A DNA stretch of 64,000 bases from the NCBI RefSeq assembly GCF_000521215.1, contig NZ_KI928922.1, positions 75,159 through 139,158 of the forward strand, in the 5' to 3' direction. Below, one piece after another: positions 1 through 8,581 of the stretch. The notes below the pieces were generated by a model. It searched no databases and was not told where the DNA came from. It saw nothing but the letters and a program-made list of their open reading frames with translations. Position 1 is the first letter of the stretch, and the number at the start of each line of letters is the position of its first letter. The translations under genes were made by a program, and so were the position numbers. Source of the DNA: Labrenzia sp. DG1229. GTDB lineage: Bacteria > Pseudomonadota > Alphaproteobacteria > Rhizobiales > Stappiaceae.

Positions 1-584
1 CGATTACTGAGGCCACCGGTATCGGCGTCATAGTCGAAGGCGAAAATCACGTTTCGCAGACTGTCTCCGAAGTAAAAAGTCTTCTCGTCGGGCGACCAGG
101 CCATGGTGTTGGAAATTCCAAACTCGAAATCTGTCAGGCGCGTCGCAGATCCATTCGGATCTATCCGGAACAATGCGCCGCTGTGTCGGTCAATCTCACG
201 ACCGCTGCCGTCGGGATTGAGATTGGTGCGCATCGATCCGACCCAAAACCTACCGGAAGGATCGCACCGTCCCTCATTCAGCCGGTTGCCCTCTGTCGGA
301 TCCGGACTGCTGAAACTCGAGAATGCGCCGGATTCAAAATCGAATAACGCAGCTCCGCCTGCCAGCGCGACCACGGCGCCGGATGCTGGTTGTCGCAGGG
401 CGATTGCGGTCGGGAAGTCGTCCGTGTCCCATGACCTGATCTTGCTCGTGCGGGTGTCAAGATGATGGATCGATTTGCCGATGATGTCGACCCAATAGAG
501 GCTCCGTGTTTCGGCATCCCATATCGGACTTTCACCGACCTGATCACGGATGTCCGTAACAGCATCAAACACGAAACGCATCAT
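1..584 (-). CDS. SMP-30/gluconolactonase/LRE family sugar lactonase (3' end outside window)
   Basis: Metal-dependent lactonase of the SMP-30/regucalcin beta-propeller family, expected to open an aldonolactone in the cytoplasm. About 194 N-terminal residues are present; the rest lies beyond the left edge. Visible are the metal-ligand glutamate in GESPIWD (residue 18), the YWVD strand, GRFWVGSM (residues 111-118) and the SNTMAWSPDE segment (158-167) that carries another family ligand. The usual NDG turn is NEG here (103-105). The ATG at 584 was chosen because GAAGAGG precedes it. It starts 21 bp after the dehydratase stop and is the last visible gene of the minus-strand sugar operon. Pairing with an SDR dehydrogenase and an enolase-family dehydratase suggests the middle step of sugar to lactone to acid to keto-deoxy acid. 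The exact substrate cannot be read. Confidence 0.88.
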   Translation of the reverse strand, partial: MMRFVFDAVTDIRDQVGESPIWDAETRSLYWVDIIGKSIHHLDTRTSKIRSWDTDDFPTAIALRQPASGAVVALAGGAALFDFESGAFSSFSSPDPTEGNRLNEGRCDPSGRFWVGSMRTNLNPDGSGREIDRHSGALFRIDPNGSATRLTDFEFGISNTMAWSPDEKTFYFGDSLRNVIFAFDYDADTGGLSN

Positions 585-605
585 TTCAACCTCTTCAACA
601 GGGTT

Positions 606-1852
606 CTAGCTGGCGTCATCTTCGACAGAAACTGTCGGATCGGCCCAGCGGGTATTGGGGACAAGCGAGAACCAATCGCGACGGCCTGGATCGCGATCAT
701 AGGGATAGCCGCCATGTTCCTTGTAGTATTCGGAGTACTCAACCATTTTGACACGGTCCAATTCCACACCAAGTCCGGGGCCGGTCGGGACCTTGATTTT
801 GCCTCCCTGGTATTTCATCAAGCCACCCTCGATAACGTCGTCCATGAGGTGATGGTAGTGGGCATCCGCCGTGAACACGAGGTTAGGCAAAACCGCTCCA
901 AGGTGCAGCATCGTGGCGAGCTGAATTCCCAGTTCACCTGATGAGTGCACGGCAATGCCGAGTTGGAATGTCTCGCATACCTGGGCGGCTTTCACGCATT
1001 GCCGGATCCCACCCCAGAAGGTGGTATCAAGCAAAATGACATCAACCGCAGGGTTCAGGATATTCGACGACAACTGTTCGAAATTGATGACGACCGTATT
1101 GGTGGCTGTTGGAATTCGAACAGCTTCGCGTACCCGACGCATGCCATTCAGACCCCAGGTCGGGTCCTCGAAGTAATCGTTGCGCAAATCCTCGATGCCT
1201 TGACCAAACCGAATTGCCTCTTCGACCGAATGGGCAGCATTGGGATCGTAGCGCACGGCATCGTCCGGAAACGCGAGTGCCAACGCGCGAAACAATTCCA
1301 ATTCGTAGTCGGGCGGAAAGACCCCGGACTTGAGCTTGTGAGCAGTAAAACCGTGCTTTTCCTTTTGCCGTCGCGCTTCGTTCACGAGTTGCTCCGCAGT
1401 GCGGACTTCGCCGCCGCGTTCCAAGTCGTTGTACCGAAAGAAGAGATATGACGCGAAACCCACATCATCTCGCAATTTTCCGCCAAGAAGATCGTGAACC
1501 GGTACATCGAGATACTTTCCCATGATGTCCAGGCAGGCAAATTCAATCGCGGCATGCAACTGGGTGCGATTGTTGTAAAGGCTGGCTGTCGGGTTGCAGA
1601 TCTTGAACCACATGGCCTCGAGTTGGAACGGATCGTGGCCGACAAGATAGTCCTTCAATCCACGGAAGGCAGCTTCGGCGCTTTCCCCCCGCCACCCATT
1701 TCACCCAGGCCAATCAATCCGGTATCGGTTTCAACCTCGACGATCGTGCGAACGAATTTACCCCAGTGGGCTCCGTTCGAATGGCGAATTGGGGCTTCCA
1801 GAGGGACAGCGACAGTCGTGGCGCGGATATCGACAATCTTGGGCCGTTTCAT
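606..1852 (-). pseudogene. glucarate-dehydratase-like enolase-superfamily enzyme, one-base frameshift
   Basis: Two reading frames together give one about 415-residue enzyme of the mandelate racemase/glucarate dehydratase group, which dehydrates sugar acids in the cytoplasm. Frame 1 (1852 down to about 1690) covers residues 1-56 and ends GEMGGGG. Frame 2 resumes with ESAEAAFRG. The break is a run of six G on the coding strand (plus-strand C at 1685-1690) where seven would keep the frame. After joining, the catalytic set is complete: KLK at 173-175, metal ligands D203 (YDPN), E229 (FEDP) and N252 (TNT), D276 and H303 (VHSSGE). Asn as third metal ligand is the pattern of glucarate dehydratases. 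All active-site residues lie in frame 2, so this is either a very recent mutation or a homopolymer sequencing error. Start ATG lies 18 bp after the ATPase stop. Confidence 0.85.
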
Positions 1853-1869
1853 CGCATTGCTCCTGAAAA

Positions 1870-2604
1870 TTAGGTGATGAGATCGATCATGGTCGGCACA
1901 TCGGTGTCTGCGGTTTCCAGGTCGGCAACCTTGCTGCCCTGGGCAAATGCCACGATCCGATCTGAAACTTCGTGAACATGATGAAGGTTGTGACTGATGA
2001 AAATCACCGTGATGCCCTGGGCCCCCAATTGCCGTACGTAATCGAGCACCTTGTTGGTTTCTTTCACAGACAGATGATTGGTTGGTTCATCAAGTATCAG
2101 CATGCGTGAGCGAAAATGCATTGCCCGTGCTATGGCAACCCCCTGTAACTGACCACCGGACAGGTCCTTGACCGGAGCCTCTGCGGACCGAAGATGCAGG
2201 CCGACATCCGCAATCGCCTCAAGGGCTTCCTTGGCCATTGCGCGCTGATCAAGAAAGCCAAAGCCGCGCACTCCCCATTTTCGTTTTTCGCGGCCGATGA
2301 AAAGATTGCGGGCAATGGACATTTCCGGAACCATCGCGGTGTACTGGTAGATTGTCTCGATACCCAGGTTCATCGCATCGCGGGGCGTGACAATCCGGGC
2401 GGGTTTGCCCTCGAAATGAATTTGACCCTCGGTCTGCTGATGGACCCCGGACAGGATTTTGATGAAAGTGGATTTGCCGGCGCCGTTGTCGCCTATCAGG
2501 CCCAGAACCTGTCCCTTGGGGATATCGAGATCAAGGTCGCGCAGCGCGTGGACTGCGCCATACCACTTGTGCAACCCGCGAACAGAAAGGTGCGGCTCAC
2601 TCAT
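1870..2604 (-). CDS. sugar ABC transporter ATP-binding protein (FrcA/RbsA-like, single domain)
   Basis: Cytoplasmic ATPase of a CUT2-type (ribose/xylose/fructose) importer, 244 residues. It has one nucleotide-binding domain, like FrcA, not the tandem domains of RbsA. Walker [10 protein letters not shown] lies near residue 38, the signature LSGGQ near 150, Walker [12 protein letters not shown] near 170 and the H-loop ISHN near 200. The Asn in place of Ser in GDNGAG is common in this subfamily. The ATG at 2604 (or the one three bases upstream) is chosen because it overlaps the end of the permease gene, indicating translational coupling. Neighbours are the permease and periplasmic binding protein. 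The sugar carried is not readable, but the flanking epimerase, SDR, dehydratase and lactonase imply it is oxidised without prior phosphorylation. Confidence 0.92.
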   Translation of the reverse strand: MSEPHLSVRGLHKWYGAVHALRDLDLDIPKGQVLGLIGDNGAGKSTFIKILSGVHQQTEGQIHFEGKPARIVTPRDAMNLGIETIYQYTAMVPEMSIARNLFIGREKRKWGVRGFGFLDQRAMAKEALEAIADVGLHLRSAEAPVKDLSGGQLQGVAIARAMHFRSRMLILDEPTNHLSVKETNKVLDYVRQLGAQGITVIFISHNLHHVHEVSDRIVAFAQGSKVADLETADTDVPTMIDLIT

Positions 2605-3577
2605 CATTGCCGTCCTTGTGTTTGCCGCGTCCTGCCGCATCCCGGGTGATCTTGTTTATCGTGACGGCGATGACAATCATCGCGCCCACGGCAAAGCGGA
2701 ACCAGTTAGCGTCAATCCGGGTCAGGATGATGATGTTTTCGATGAAGGCGATGAGAAGAGCACCGATCACGGCGCCAACAACAGAGCCAATGCCGCCGGT
2801 CAACGCAGCGCCGCCGATGACCGCGGCTGCTATGGCCGTCAACTCAAGGCCGGTGCCCATGGACGGAACTATGGCCTTGATACGGAACACCTGGATCATT
2901 CCGGCAAAACCGGCCAGCACCGAACAAAGAACAAAAGCGGTAGTTTTCACCAGGTTGGTATTGATCCCCATGTCGCGTGCAGCTTCACGGTTACCTCCTG
3001 TTGCGAAAATCCAGCTGCCGAAGTCGAATTTCCGTAGCCAGATACCAAGCAACAGACCAACACCCAGCAACCAGAATATCGAAACACGCAGCAAATCGAC
3101 CTTGCCAACGATCCACCAGAGATCAAGGTCACGCGGAAAGGGCGGGGGAAAGCCTCCCGAGATTACAATGGTCAAACTTCGCGCCATGAATAGCATGCCC
3201 AGCGTTGCTATGAAGGATGGCAAGCCAAGCCGGATTGTGATCGCAGCATTGACCAGGCCAACCACTGCTGCTGCGATGAGGCCGGCCAGCATCGAGATCG
3301 GCAACGGTATGCCTGCTGCCATTGCAAGAACCATGACCATTGGCGCCAGCGCGAATACCGATCCGACGGACAGATCAAATTCACCTGAGATCATCAGGAT
3401 GGTCACACCCATGGCCACCAGCGCAATTTCCGGAATCGGCTGAAGCACGACCTGAAAATTTCCGTATGTCATGAATGCGGGTGACAGCAGGCTGAAAACC
3501 AGTGTCAAAAACATCAGCATGAGAAACGCGCTTGCTTCAGGCTTGGATTGCAAAATATGCCGCAATGACATGTTCAT
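2597..3577 (-). CDS. sugar ABC transporter permease (RbsC/FrcC family)
   Basis: Inner-membrane permease of a CUT2-type sugar importer, 326 residues, the usual length for the BPD_transp_2 family. Many hydrophobic segments are visible, with the family hallmark SGEFDLSVGS after the third of them and a GGAALTGGIGSVVGAVIGALLI-type stretch near residue 260, written here only as a landmark. The C-terminus is basic and cytoplasmic. It overlaps the ATPase start by a few bases. The binding-protein gene ends 94 bp upstream, and that gap carries a strong stem-loop. It works with the ATPase at 1870-2604 and the binding protein at 3672-4649. Confidence 0.93.
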   Translation of the reverse strand: MNMSLRHILQSKPEASAFLMLMFLTLVFSLLSPAFMTYGNFQVVLQPIPEIALVAMGVTILMISGEFDLSVGSVFALAPMVMVLAMAAGIPLPISMLAGLIAAAVVGLVNAAITIRLGLPSFIATLGMLFMARSLTIVISGGFPPPFPRDLDLWWIVGKVDLLRVSIFWLLGVGLLLGIWLRKFDFGSWIFATGGNREAARDMGINTNLVKTTAFVLCSVLAGFAGMIQVFRIKAIVPSMGTGLELTAIAAAVIGGAALTGGIGSVVGAVIGALLIAFIENIIILTRIDANWFRFAVGAMIVIAVTINKITRDAAGRGKHKDGNDE

Positions 3578-3624
3578 CGCCTTGTAGAGTGAGGCTTAAA
3601 AAGTCTGTTCTGGTGTCCATGAAT

Positions 3625-3658
3625 GGCGTAATCCTGCGAAGTGTTGCAGGATCACGCC
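3625..3658 (-). terminator. stem-loop between binding-protein and permease genes
   Basis: Arms 3625-3637 (GGCGTAATCCTGC on plus) and 3646-3658 (GCAGGATCACGCC) pair over 13 bp in the minus-strand transcript, with one G-U pair and an 8-nt loop. No T-run follows, so this is more likely a partial terminator or a 3'-end stabiliser that raises binding-protein output over the permease than a full terminator. Seen directly; the role is inferred from its position. Confidence 0.7.
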
Positions 3659-3671
3659 TTAGCTGATTGCC

Positions 3672-4649
3672 TCACCTGACACCCATTGCCGAGAATTTTT
3701 CGACGGCGGCAACATCTGCGGGCCGGATCAACGCCTTGCCGGTGTTGACGTCATAAGCAGACAGGCCAAACTTGTTGATGAAATAGAGTTGCTGTATCGG
3801 AAGATACCCTTGCAGATAGGGCTGCTGGTCGACAGTCAGGTGCACGTAACCTTTGTTCATCTCGTCCAGCAGGATGGGGACAAGATCAAATCCACCCATC
3901 TGGATCGTATTTGGAGCAATACCAAGATCCCGAAGGCACTCGCCTGCACCAGAGAACCAGAATCCGGCGCCGATAATCGCCGTGGTGGCGTTGTTGCCCT
4001 GAACATACTGGCAAATCCGCTGACCCGTTACGGAGAGGTCATTCGCAGAGTCGATTGTTTCATGTGTCAGGTTCCAGCCATCGGCAATCGCTTCGTCCAG
4101 GTACTTTCTGGCGCCGCCTATCCGGTCTTCTGCCCAGGATTCACCTGGACGTGCCAAGCCCAGAAGAACGTGCTGCGGTGCGCCTTTGTCCATGCCCGCA
4201 AGCAGTCCCTTGGCGACCTCATAGCCAGCCTGGAAAAGATCCTGCCCGATGAAGGCGAGGCGCGCATTTCCGTCCGGCCCCTCTGTGTCGTCAACATTGA
4301 TGGTGACCACCGGAATATCGGCATCGACAGCCCGTTCAATCGCGTCATCGTAAAGATTGTCGTCCACAATGACGGTCGCAATACCGTCGACACCCTGGGC
4401 AATCGTGGTTTCCAGGTTCTGAAGGTGCATCTGCAGATTGCCATTTTCCTGGGTGAACAACAGTTGGCAGTCCACCTGGTAATCTTCGCAGGCATCGTCC
4501 ATTCCGCGTTTGATTGCCTGCCAGAATGTATTGTCGATACCGGTCTGGGTCAGAACCGTGAATTGGAGATCATCCTGTGCCGCCGCGCCAGTCGTGACGG
4601 CAAGGCTCAGCAGAGATGCCGAGACAAGTGTTTTGATTTTCGTATTCAT
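3672..4649 (-). CDS. periplasmic sugar-binding protein (LacI-like fold, RbsB/FrcB type)
   Basis: Periplasmic receptor of the CUT2-type importer, 325 residues. A Sec signal peptide is clear (MNTKIKTLVSASLLSL through the AAAQ cleavage region, residues 1-25). The mature part has the alternating pattern of Peripla_BP_4 domains: TGIDNTFWQAIKRGMDDA, then TTIAQGVDGIATV, and VVTINVDDTE near residue 115. The ATG at 4649 is preceded by GGGAGGGAC and beats the upstream in-frame ATG, which would add an atypical leader. It lies 20 bp after the epimerase gene in the same operon and is followed by a stem-loop, then permease and ATPase. Ligand is unknown; a hexose, pentose or modified sugar fits. Confidence 0.93.
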   Translation of the reverse strand: MNTKIKTLVSASLLSLAVTTGAAAQDDLQFTVLTQTGIDNTFWQAIKRGMDDACEDYQVDCQLLFTQENGNLQMHLQNLETTIAQGVDGIATVIVDDNLYDDAIERAVDADIPVVTINVDDTEGPDGNARLAFIGQDLFQAGYEVAKGLLAGMDKGAPQHVLLGLARPGESWAEDRIGGARKYLDEAIADGWNLTHETIDSANDLSVTGQRICQYVQGNNATTAIIGAGFWFSGAGECLRDLGIAPNTIQMGGFDLVPILLDEMNKGYVHLTVDQQPYLQGYLPIQQLYFINKFGLSAYDVNTGKALIRPADVAAVEKFSAMGVR

Positions 4650-4669
4650 ATGTCCCTCCCATTGGGCTT

Positions 4670-5866
4670 TCATTTGGCTTGGTTGCCAACATTCCGATAG
4701 GCTTCCAGCACTTCGAAACAGGCCGAAAGCGGGTGGTAGTCGGTCTTTGATGCCGGACTTTTCTGATTGCTGTATCTGGTGCCTGACTGGTCGAGTACCC
4801 GGTACCAGCCGCCATAGTCGTGATCGACGAAATGCTTGTCGGCATAGGTCCAGGCGCGGTCATACCAGCCCCAGTAATCCGGCTTTCCGGTTTCCAGGGC
4901 CAGCAGAGCGGACGATCCAATGGTTTCCGAGAACACCCAGTAATACTGATCGGTATCCAGTATCCTGCCATCCGGCGCGAAGGTATAGTTGATGGCGCCG
5001 GTTTCCGGTTCCCAGGCTTTGTCCAGCGCTGCCTTGAATAGAAATTCAGCTTTTGGTATCAACCACTTGGATGGACGATGCCGATTTAAGATCAGAAGCA
5101 GTTTCGACCATTCCACAAAATGGCCAGGAAGATATCCGTATGGGCGAAACAGGTTCTTGGGGTCGTCGATGTTGTAGTTCCAGTCATGCGACCAATCGCT
5201 CTTGTAGTGTTCCCAGATCAACCCATCTGCGCCCGCAGCCAGTTCCACACATATCCGCTCGGACAGAAGTTCCGCCCGATCCAGATAGCGCATGTCGCCG
5301 GTGGCTTCGAAGGCCGACAGCATTGCTTCGCACATGTGCATGTTGGCGTTTTGCCCGCGATAGGGATCGACTGCGGTCCAGTCGCCAGCGCTGATCTCAT
5401 CGACGTAGAGATTGGCATCTGTGTCCCAGAACCGGGTTTCAAGCAGCTTCCAGATATCAGCGAGCAGTTCGTCCGCGCCCTCGGCGCCGGCCTTTTTGGC
5501 GCCTGCAGCTGCCAGAAGCACAAAGGCATGGCCATAGCAGTGGTAGGTGCCGTCGACTACATCTTGGCGGTCCAGCACCCAGGCGTAGCCGCCATCGGGC
5601 TGGCGATGATGATCCAACAAGAAGGCAACGCCGTGAGCCGCTGCCTGCCTGAAATCCTCCCGCTCAAGGACGATCGAGGCGAGTGCGTAGTTGTAGACAA
5701 ACCGACAGGTGCCGACCAGATGTTTGGTCGTCCGGTCGAAGACCGTGCCATCATCAAGCATCTGGTTGATGTATCCGCCATGCTCGCTGTCGATACAGAC
5801 CGGATGGTAAAAACCGATGATCCCGGCGATATGCGCTCGCAGAAAGTCCTTGCTTTTGAAATCCAT
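4670..5866 (-). CDS. AGE-family sugar epimerase/isomerase
   Basis: Cytoplasmic (alpha/alpha)6-barrel enzyme of the N-acylglucosamine 2-epimerase family, 398 residues, the normal length. The family includes GlcNAc 2-epimerase, mannose isomerase, cellobiose epimerase and sulfoquinovose isomerase. Visible hallmarks are the HPVCID-type N-terminal segment, RFVYNYALA near residue 75, HCYGHAFVLLA near 115, MHMCEAML near 180, and the catalytic-face motif GHFVEWSKLLL near 265. The ATG at 5866 follows a GAGGATCC ribosome site; upstream in-frame ATGs lie inside the SDR gene. It sits between the SDR dehydrogenase and the sugar importer, so it probably interconverts the imported sugar before oxidation. 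Sequence alone does not decide between aldose-ketose isomerase and epimerase. Confidence 0.88.
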   Translation of the reverse strand: MDFKSKDFLRAHIAGIIGFYHPVCIDSEHGGYINQMLDDGTVFDRTTKHLVGTCRFVYNYALASIVLEREDFRQAAAHGVAFLLDHHRQPDGGYAWVLDRQDVVDGTYHCYGHAFVLLAAAGAKKAGAEGADELLADIWKLLETRFWDTDANLYVDEISAGDWTAVDPYRGQNANMHMCEAMLSAFEATGDMRYLDRAELLSERICVELAAGADGLIWEHYKSDWSHDWNYNIDDPKNLFRPYGYLPGHFVEWSKLLLILNRHRPSKWLIPKAEFLFKAALDKAWEPETGAINYTFAPDGRILDTDQYYWVFSETIGSSALLALETGKPDYWGWYDRAWTYADKHFVDHDYGGWYRVLDQSGTRYSNQKSPASKTDYHPLSACFEVLEAYRNVGNQAK

Positions 5867-5885
5867 GATTGGATCCTCGTTTCGC

Positions 5886-6674
5886 CTATTCCGGAAGAAT
5901 GATGCCGAGTTTCGACAGGACACCGCCGTCCACCTTGACGTCGGAACCGGTCATGAAGGGGCAAAGATCGCTGGCCAGAAAGTTCGCCACCGCAGCCACC
6001 TCTTCGATGGTGCCAACACGTCCGACAGGGTGCCCCTGTCCCCAGGCTTCAATCGTTGCCTGTGCCGTGTGTTCACCTTTCCAGAGTTCGGCAGCCTTCT
6101 GCAGCATTGGTGTATCGATTGCAGCCGGACATATCGCGTTGACCCGGATTTTCGCCTGCGCATGATCAAGAGCCATCGCGCGTGTCATTGCCACGATGGC
6201 GCCTTTCGTGGCGGTATAGGCGGCAACATTGCTTTGCGAGGCATAGGCCTGCACCGAGGCGATGTTGATCACCGACCCTCCGCCACGTTTTTCAATTTCG
6301 GGGATCGCGTATTTCGCCGCGAGAAAAACACCCTTCAGGTTAATGTTCAAAACCTCGTCCCAGGTTTCTTCCGGAGTGTCGACGACCGTGCCGTAACGTT
6401 GCACACCCGCACAGTTGACCAGGACATCAAGACCACCAAATCTGCTGACGACTGTTTCAGTCAATTGCGCCATATCGCCGGCTCTGGAAACGTCGGCCAG
6501 AACAGAAACCAGTTGCTCACCGCTGTCGATTTCGGTTTCGGCTGCTGCCAGACTGGGGGAGTCGTTCGAGCAAATCACCACGTTGGCTCCTTGTTCGCAA
6601 AACCGTTTTGCAATCCCCAGACCCATGCCCTTGGAACCTCCTGTTACAAGCGCAGTCTTTCCCGAAAGATCCAT
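5886..6674 (-). CDS. SDR-family sugar/polyol dehydrogenase
   Basis: Cytoplasmic NAD(P)-dependent short-chain dehydrogenase, 262 residues, classical SDR. It has the cofactor motif TGGSKGMGLG (residues 9-18), NCAGVQ in place of NNAG near 87, the catalytic Ser in IASVQAYAS near 140 and YTATK near 153. The C-terminal VDGG motif is typical of 3-ketoacyl-reductase-like SDRs. The ATG at 6674 has GGAAGGGG just upstream; the longer open frame up to 6950 overlaps the regulator and is rejected. It lies 20 bp after the regulator stop and 19 bp before the epimerase. In this operon it most likely oxidises an aldose to its lactone, which the SMP-30 protein then opens. Confidence 0.9.
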   Translation of the reverse strand: MDLSGKTALVTGGSKGMGLGIAKRFCEQGANVVICSNDSPSLAAAETEIDSGEQLVSVLADVSRAGDMAQLTETVVSRFGGLDVLVNCAGVQRYGTVVDTPEETWDEVLNINLKGVFLAAKYAIPEIEKRGGGSVINIASVQAYASQSNVAAYTATKGAIVAMTRAMALDHAQAKIRVNAICPAAIDTPMLQKAAELWKGEHTAQATIEAWGQGHPVGRVGTIEEVAAVANFLASDLCPFMTGSDVKVDGGVLSKLGIILPE

Positions 6675-6694
6675 TTTCCCCTTCCTCATCTCGT

Positions 6695-7393
6695 CTATTG
6701 AGCTATCTCTGCATCGTTGTGTTCGCTCTGCGAGAAGTAGTCCTTGTATTGGCTGGACAGTCTGTCGATATCTTCCATTACCCGACCCAGGTGGATCTTC
6801 AGGACGGAACGGGCATCGGCGACATTGCCGCCCTCTATCGCCGCCAGAATATTCTCGTGGTCGATCAGAAGCTGGTTCAGGTCCGTGTCCTGAAGGCTCA
6901 ATCGGCGCAATCGGTCCATGTGTCTTTTGGCTTCCGAGATGATTGTCCAAACCGGACCGCGCCCGACCATTTCGCTGAAACAGCGATGCATGCGCTCATC
7001 TGCCGAAAAGAATAGAACAGTGTCGCCTTCGGCGATGGAAAATCTCTGTTCTTCAATAGTTTGGCGTATATTGAATATCGCGCGGTTCGATTGGGTCAGA
7101 GCGGCTTCTTCAATGATGGCCAGCTCCAGTTTTTCGCGAACATATTGCGCAGTGCGCACCGCTTCGAGCCGGATCGGAGCGACAATTGTTCCGGCGCGTG
7201 CACGAAAATCGACAAGTCCTTCACCCGAGAGCCGCGTCAACGCTTCGCGTATCGGCGTTCGGCTCATGCGCAATTCATCGGCCAGAAACACTTCACCGAT
7301 CGCTTGGTTCGGCTTCAGTTCCAGCGACACGATCCGCCGTCTTATCTCGCGATAGGCACGCTCACCGGCGGGAATTTCAACAACATCGGCCAA
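6695..7393 (-). CDS. GntR-family (FCD/FadR) transcriptional regulator
   Basis: DNA-binding regulator, 232 residues. The N-terminal winged helix-turn-helix (residues 10-70) contains LRMSRTPIREALTRLSGEG, the classic GntR recognition region. The C-terminal FCD all-helical ligand-binding domain shows the expected D and H metal residues (near DERMHRCF and DHENILAA). The start is a TTG at 7393: a perfect AAGGAGG lies five bases upstream, and the frame upstream of it crosses the operator. It is the first gene of the minus-strand sugar operon, so it is probably autoregulated together with it, with a sugar-acid intermediate as effector. A tandem GTATAC operator lies 25 bp upstream. Confidence 0.9.
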   Translation of the reverse strand: MADVVEIPAGERAYREIRRRIVSLELKPNQAIGEVFLADELRMSRTPIREALTRLSGEGLVDFRARAGTIVAPIRLEAVRTAQYVREKLELAIIEEAALTQSNRAIFNIRQTIEEQRFSIAEGDTVLFFSADERMHRCFSEMVGRGPVWTIISEAKRHMDRLRRLSLQDTDLNQLLIDHENILAAIEGGNVADARSVLKIHLGRVMEDIDRLSSQYKDYFSQSEHNDAEIAQ

Positions 7394-7417
7394 GCGGGCC
7401 TCCTTCGAAAACCTAAT

Positions 7418-7435
7418 ATGTATACTTGTATACAA
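7418..7435. promoter_or_regulatory. candidate GntR operator (tandem GTATAC)
   Basis: ATGTATACTTGTATACAA holds two GTATAC palindromes 8 bp apart directly in front of the regulator gene. TTGTATACAA fits the TNGTNNACNA-like half-site pattern of FadR-type GntR proteins. A second GntR gene at 44171-44803 has the same core twice in its upstream region. Binding is inferred. Confidence 0.6.
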
Positions 7436-7639
7436 ATTTTTAAACGCGTCAATCCCGGGGCGAAGCGGTTCGATTGGGAACGGCCTGCGGGGGCAGGTGA
7501 GGTCAGGGGGCGGGTCTCTCGGCTACTTGGACAGATAGGCCAGCTGGAGACCTGCGGAGTTTCCGAAATGCGCCGGCTTGCAAATCGTCGGGAGCCTTGA
7601 GGCGCGAAGAAGCTGCCTGATGCCAGGATTTACCGCGGG

Positions 7640-8292
7640 GCGATACATTTCAATCCGGGGTCGCCGGGACCTGGGTGAAGGGGCGGTTGGTGATTGCCGG
7701 CGATGCGGCGCACCTGACCCCGCCTTTCATGGAGCAGGGAGTGTGCGCGGGGATCGGGGATGCGGCAAACCTTGCCTGTAAACTTTGCCGGTGTTGTCGC
7801 GACGAGAGTGAAATCTCACTCTTGAAGACCTATGAAACGGAGCAGAAACCGAACGCAGCAAACTATATTGGTACAGCCGTGCGGCTTGGCGGGTTGATCA
7901 ACCGAATGCGCAACTCCGGCTAGGCAGAAAGACTGCAGCAAATGCAGGAGTTACAGAACGTCACAGGCCCTTGAATTGGGAGAGCCTCCGATCCGGCCGG
8001 GAGGAAAACGTTCTCTCAGCCTGTTCTTTGAAACGGAAGAAAGCTGGATGACGCGATCGACCATGAACTGGCACTGATCACGGTTGATCCCGTTGAGCCG
8101 GGCGAGTGCTCCCTGGACGTACGGGTCATCGATGCGCGTGATGAACCGTCGCTGGCTGATTTGTTGGACGCGATCGGAGCCACTGGCGTCCTGCCGAGGC
8201 CTGACAAACGCATCTTCGCAGTTGCCAACTCACCGGGCCAAATCAAGGTCATGCTTGTCGAAACCGCCGCGCAGTTTCGAAAAGTGAACTGA
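7640..8292 (+). pseudogene. remnant of MhpA/PheA-type FAD-dependent aromatic monooxygenase
   Basis: The C-terminal half of a flavoprotein hydroxylase is recognisable across several frames. One frame reads GTWVKGRLVIAGDAAHLTPP followed by CAGIGDAANLACKL and YETEQKPNAANYI, the FAD-binding GD motif and following helix of 3-(3-hydroxyphenyl)propionate hydroxylase-like enzymes, then stops at 7921. A further segment ending at 8292 (LLDAIGATGVLPRPDKRIFAVA) matches the C-terminal thioredoxin-like domain of the family. The segments are in different frames with a break near 8040. The N-terminal FAD domain (GxGxxG) is missing. Normally conserved residues are changed (MEQG for MGQG, GIGDAAN for GIRDAAN). 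It is a decayed gene with no intact neighbours from an aromatic pathway. Confidence 0.72.
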
Positions 8293-8581
8293 AGACCGCG
8301 GTATCAACGGCCGGTCGACGTACTCCGATCATTCGCGGTCCGTATCTTCTTCAATCCGGACCTTCTGGTCTGAGCGTGAACATCTGCCGGATTTTGCGTG
8401 AACCTTGAAGGGGACGACTACAGGTCCAGAAACGGGATGGTAATCCGCTGCACGCAACAAACCCCTGCCAGGCCCAACCGACAATCTGCTTCGTTGAAAC
8501 ATTGTAACAAGAGGTTCCCGCCCGGCGCCTTGCGGGATTGCCTCATTTGCATTGACCTCCGGGCATCGTCTGCCCAGTCGC

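Noticed and set aside
2607..3443. 278-codon plus-strand frame opposite the sugar permease
   Set aside because: Rich in Pro, Thr and Ser as expected from antisense of a membrane protein; no family match.
1..7435. Assigning the left operon to the sulfoquinovose (sulfo-Entner-Doudoroff) pathway because of the AGE, SDR and SMP-30 genes
   Set aside because: The dehydratase here is an enolase-superfamily enzyme, not the IlvD/Edd type of that pathway, and no sulfolactaldehyde enzymes or sulfonate exporter are seen in the window.
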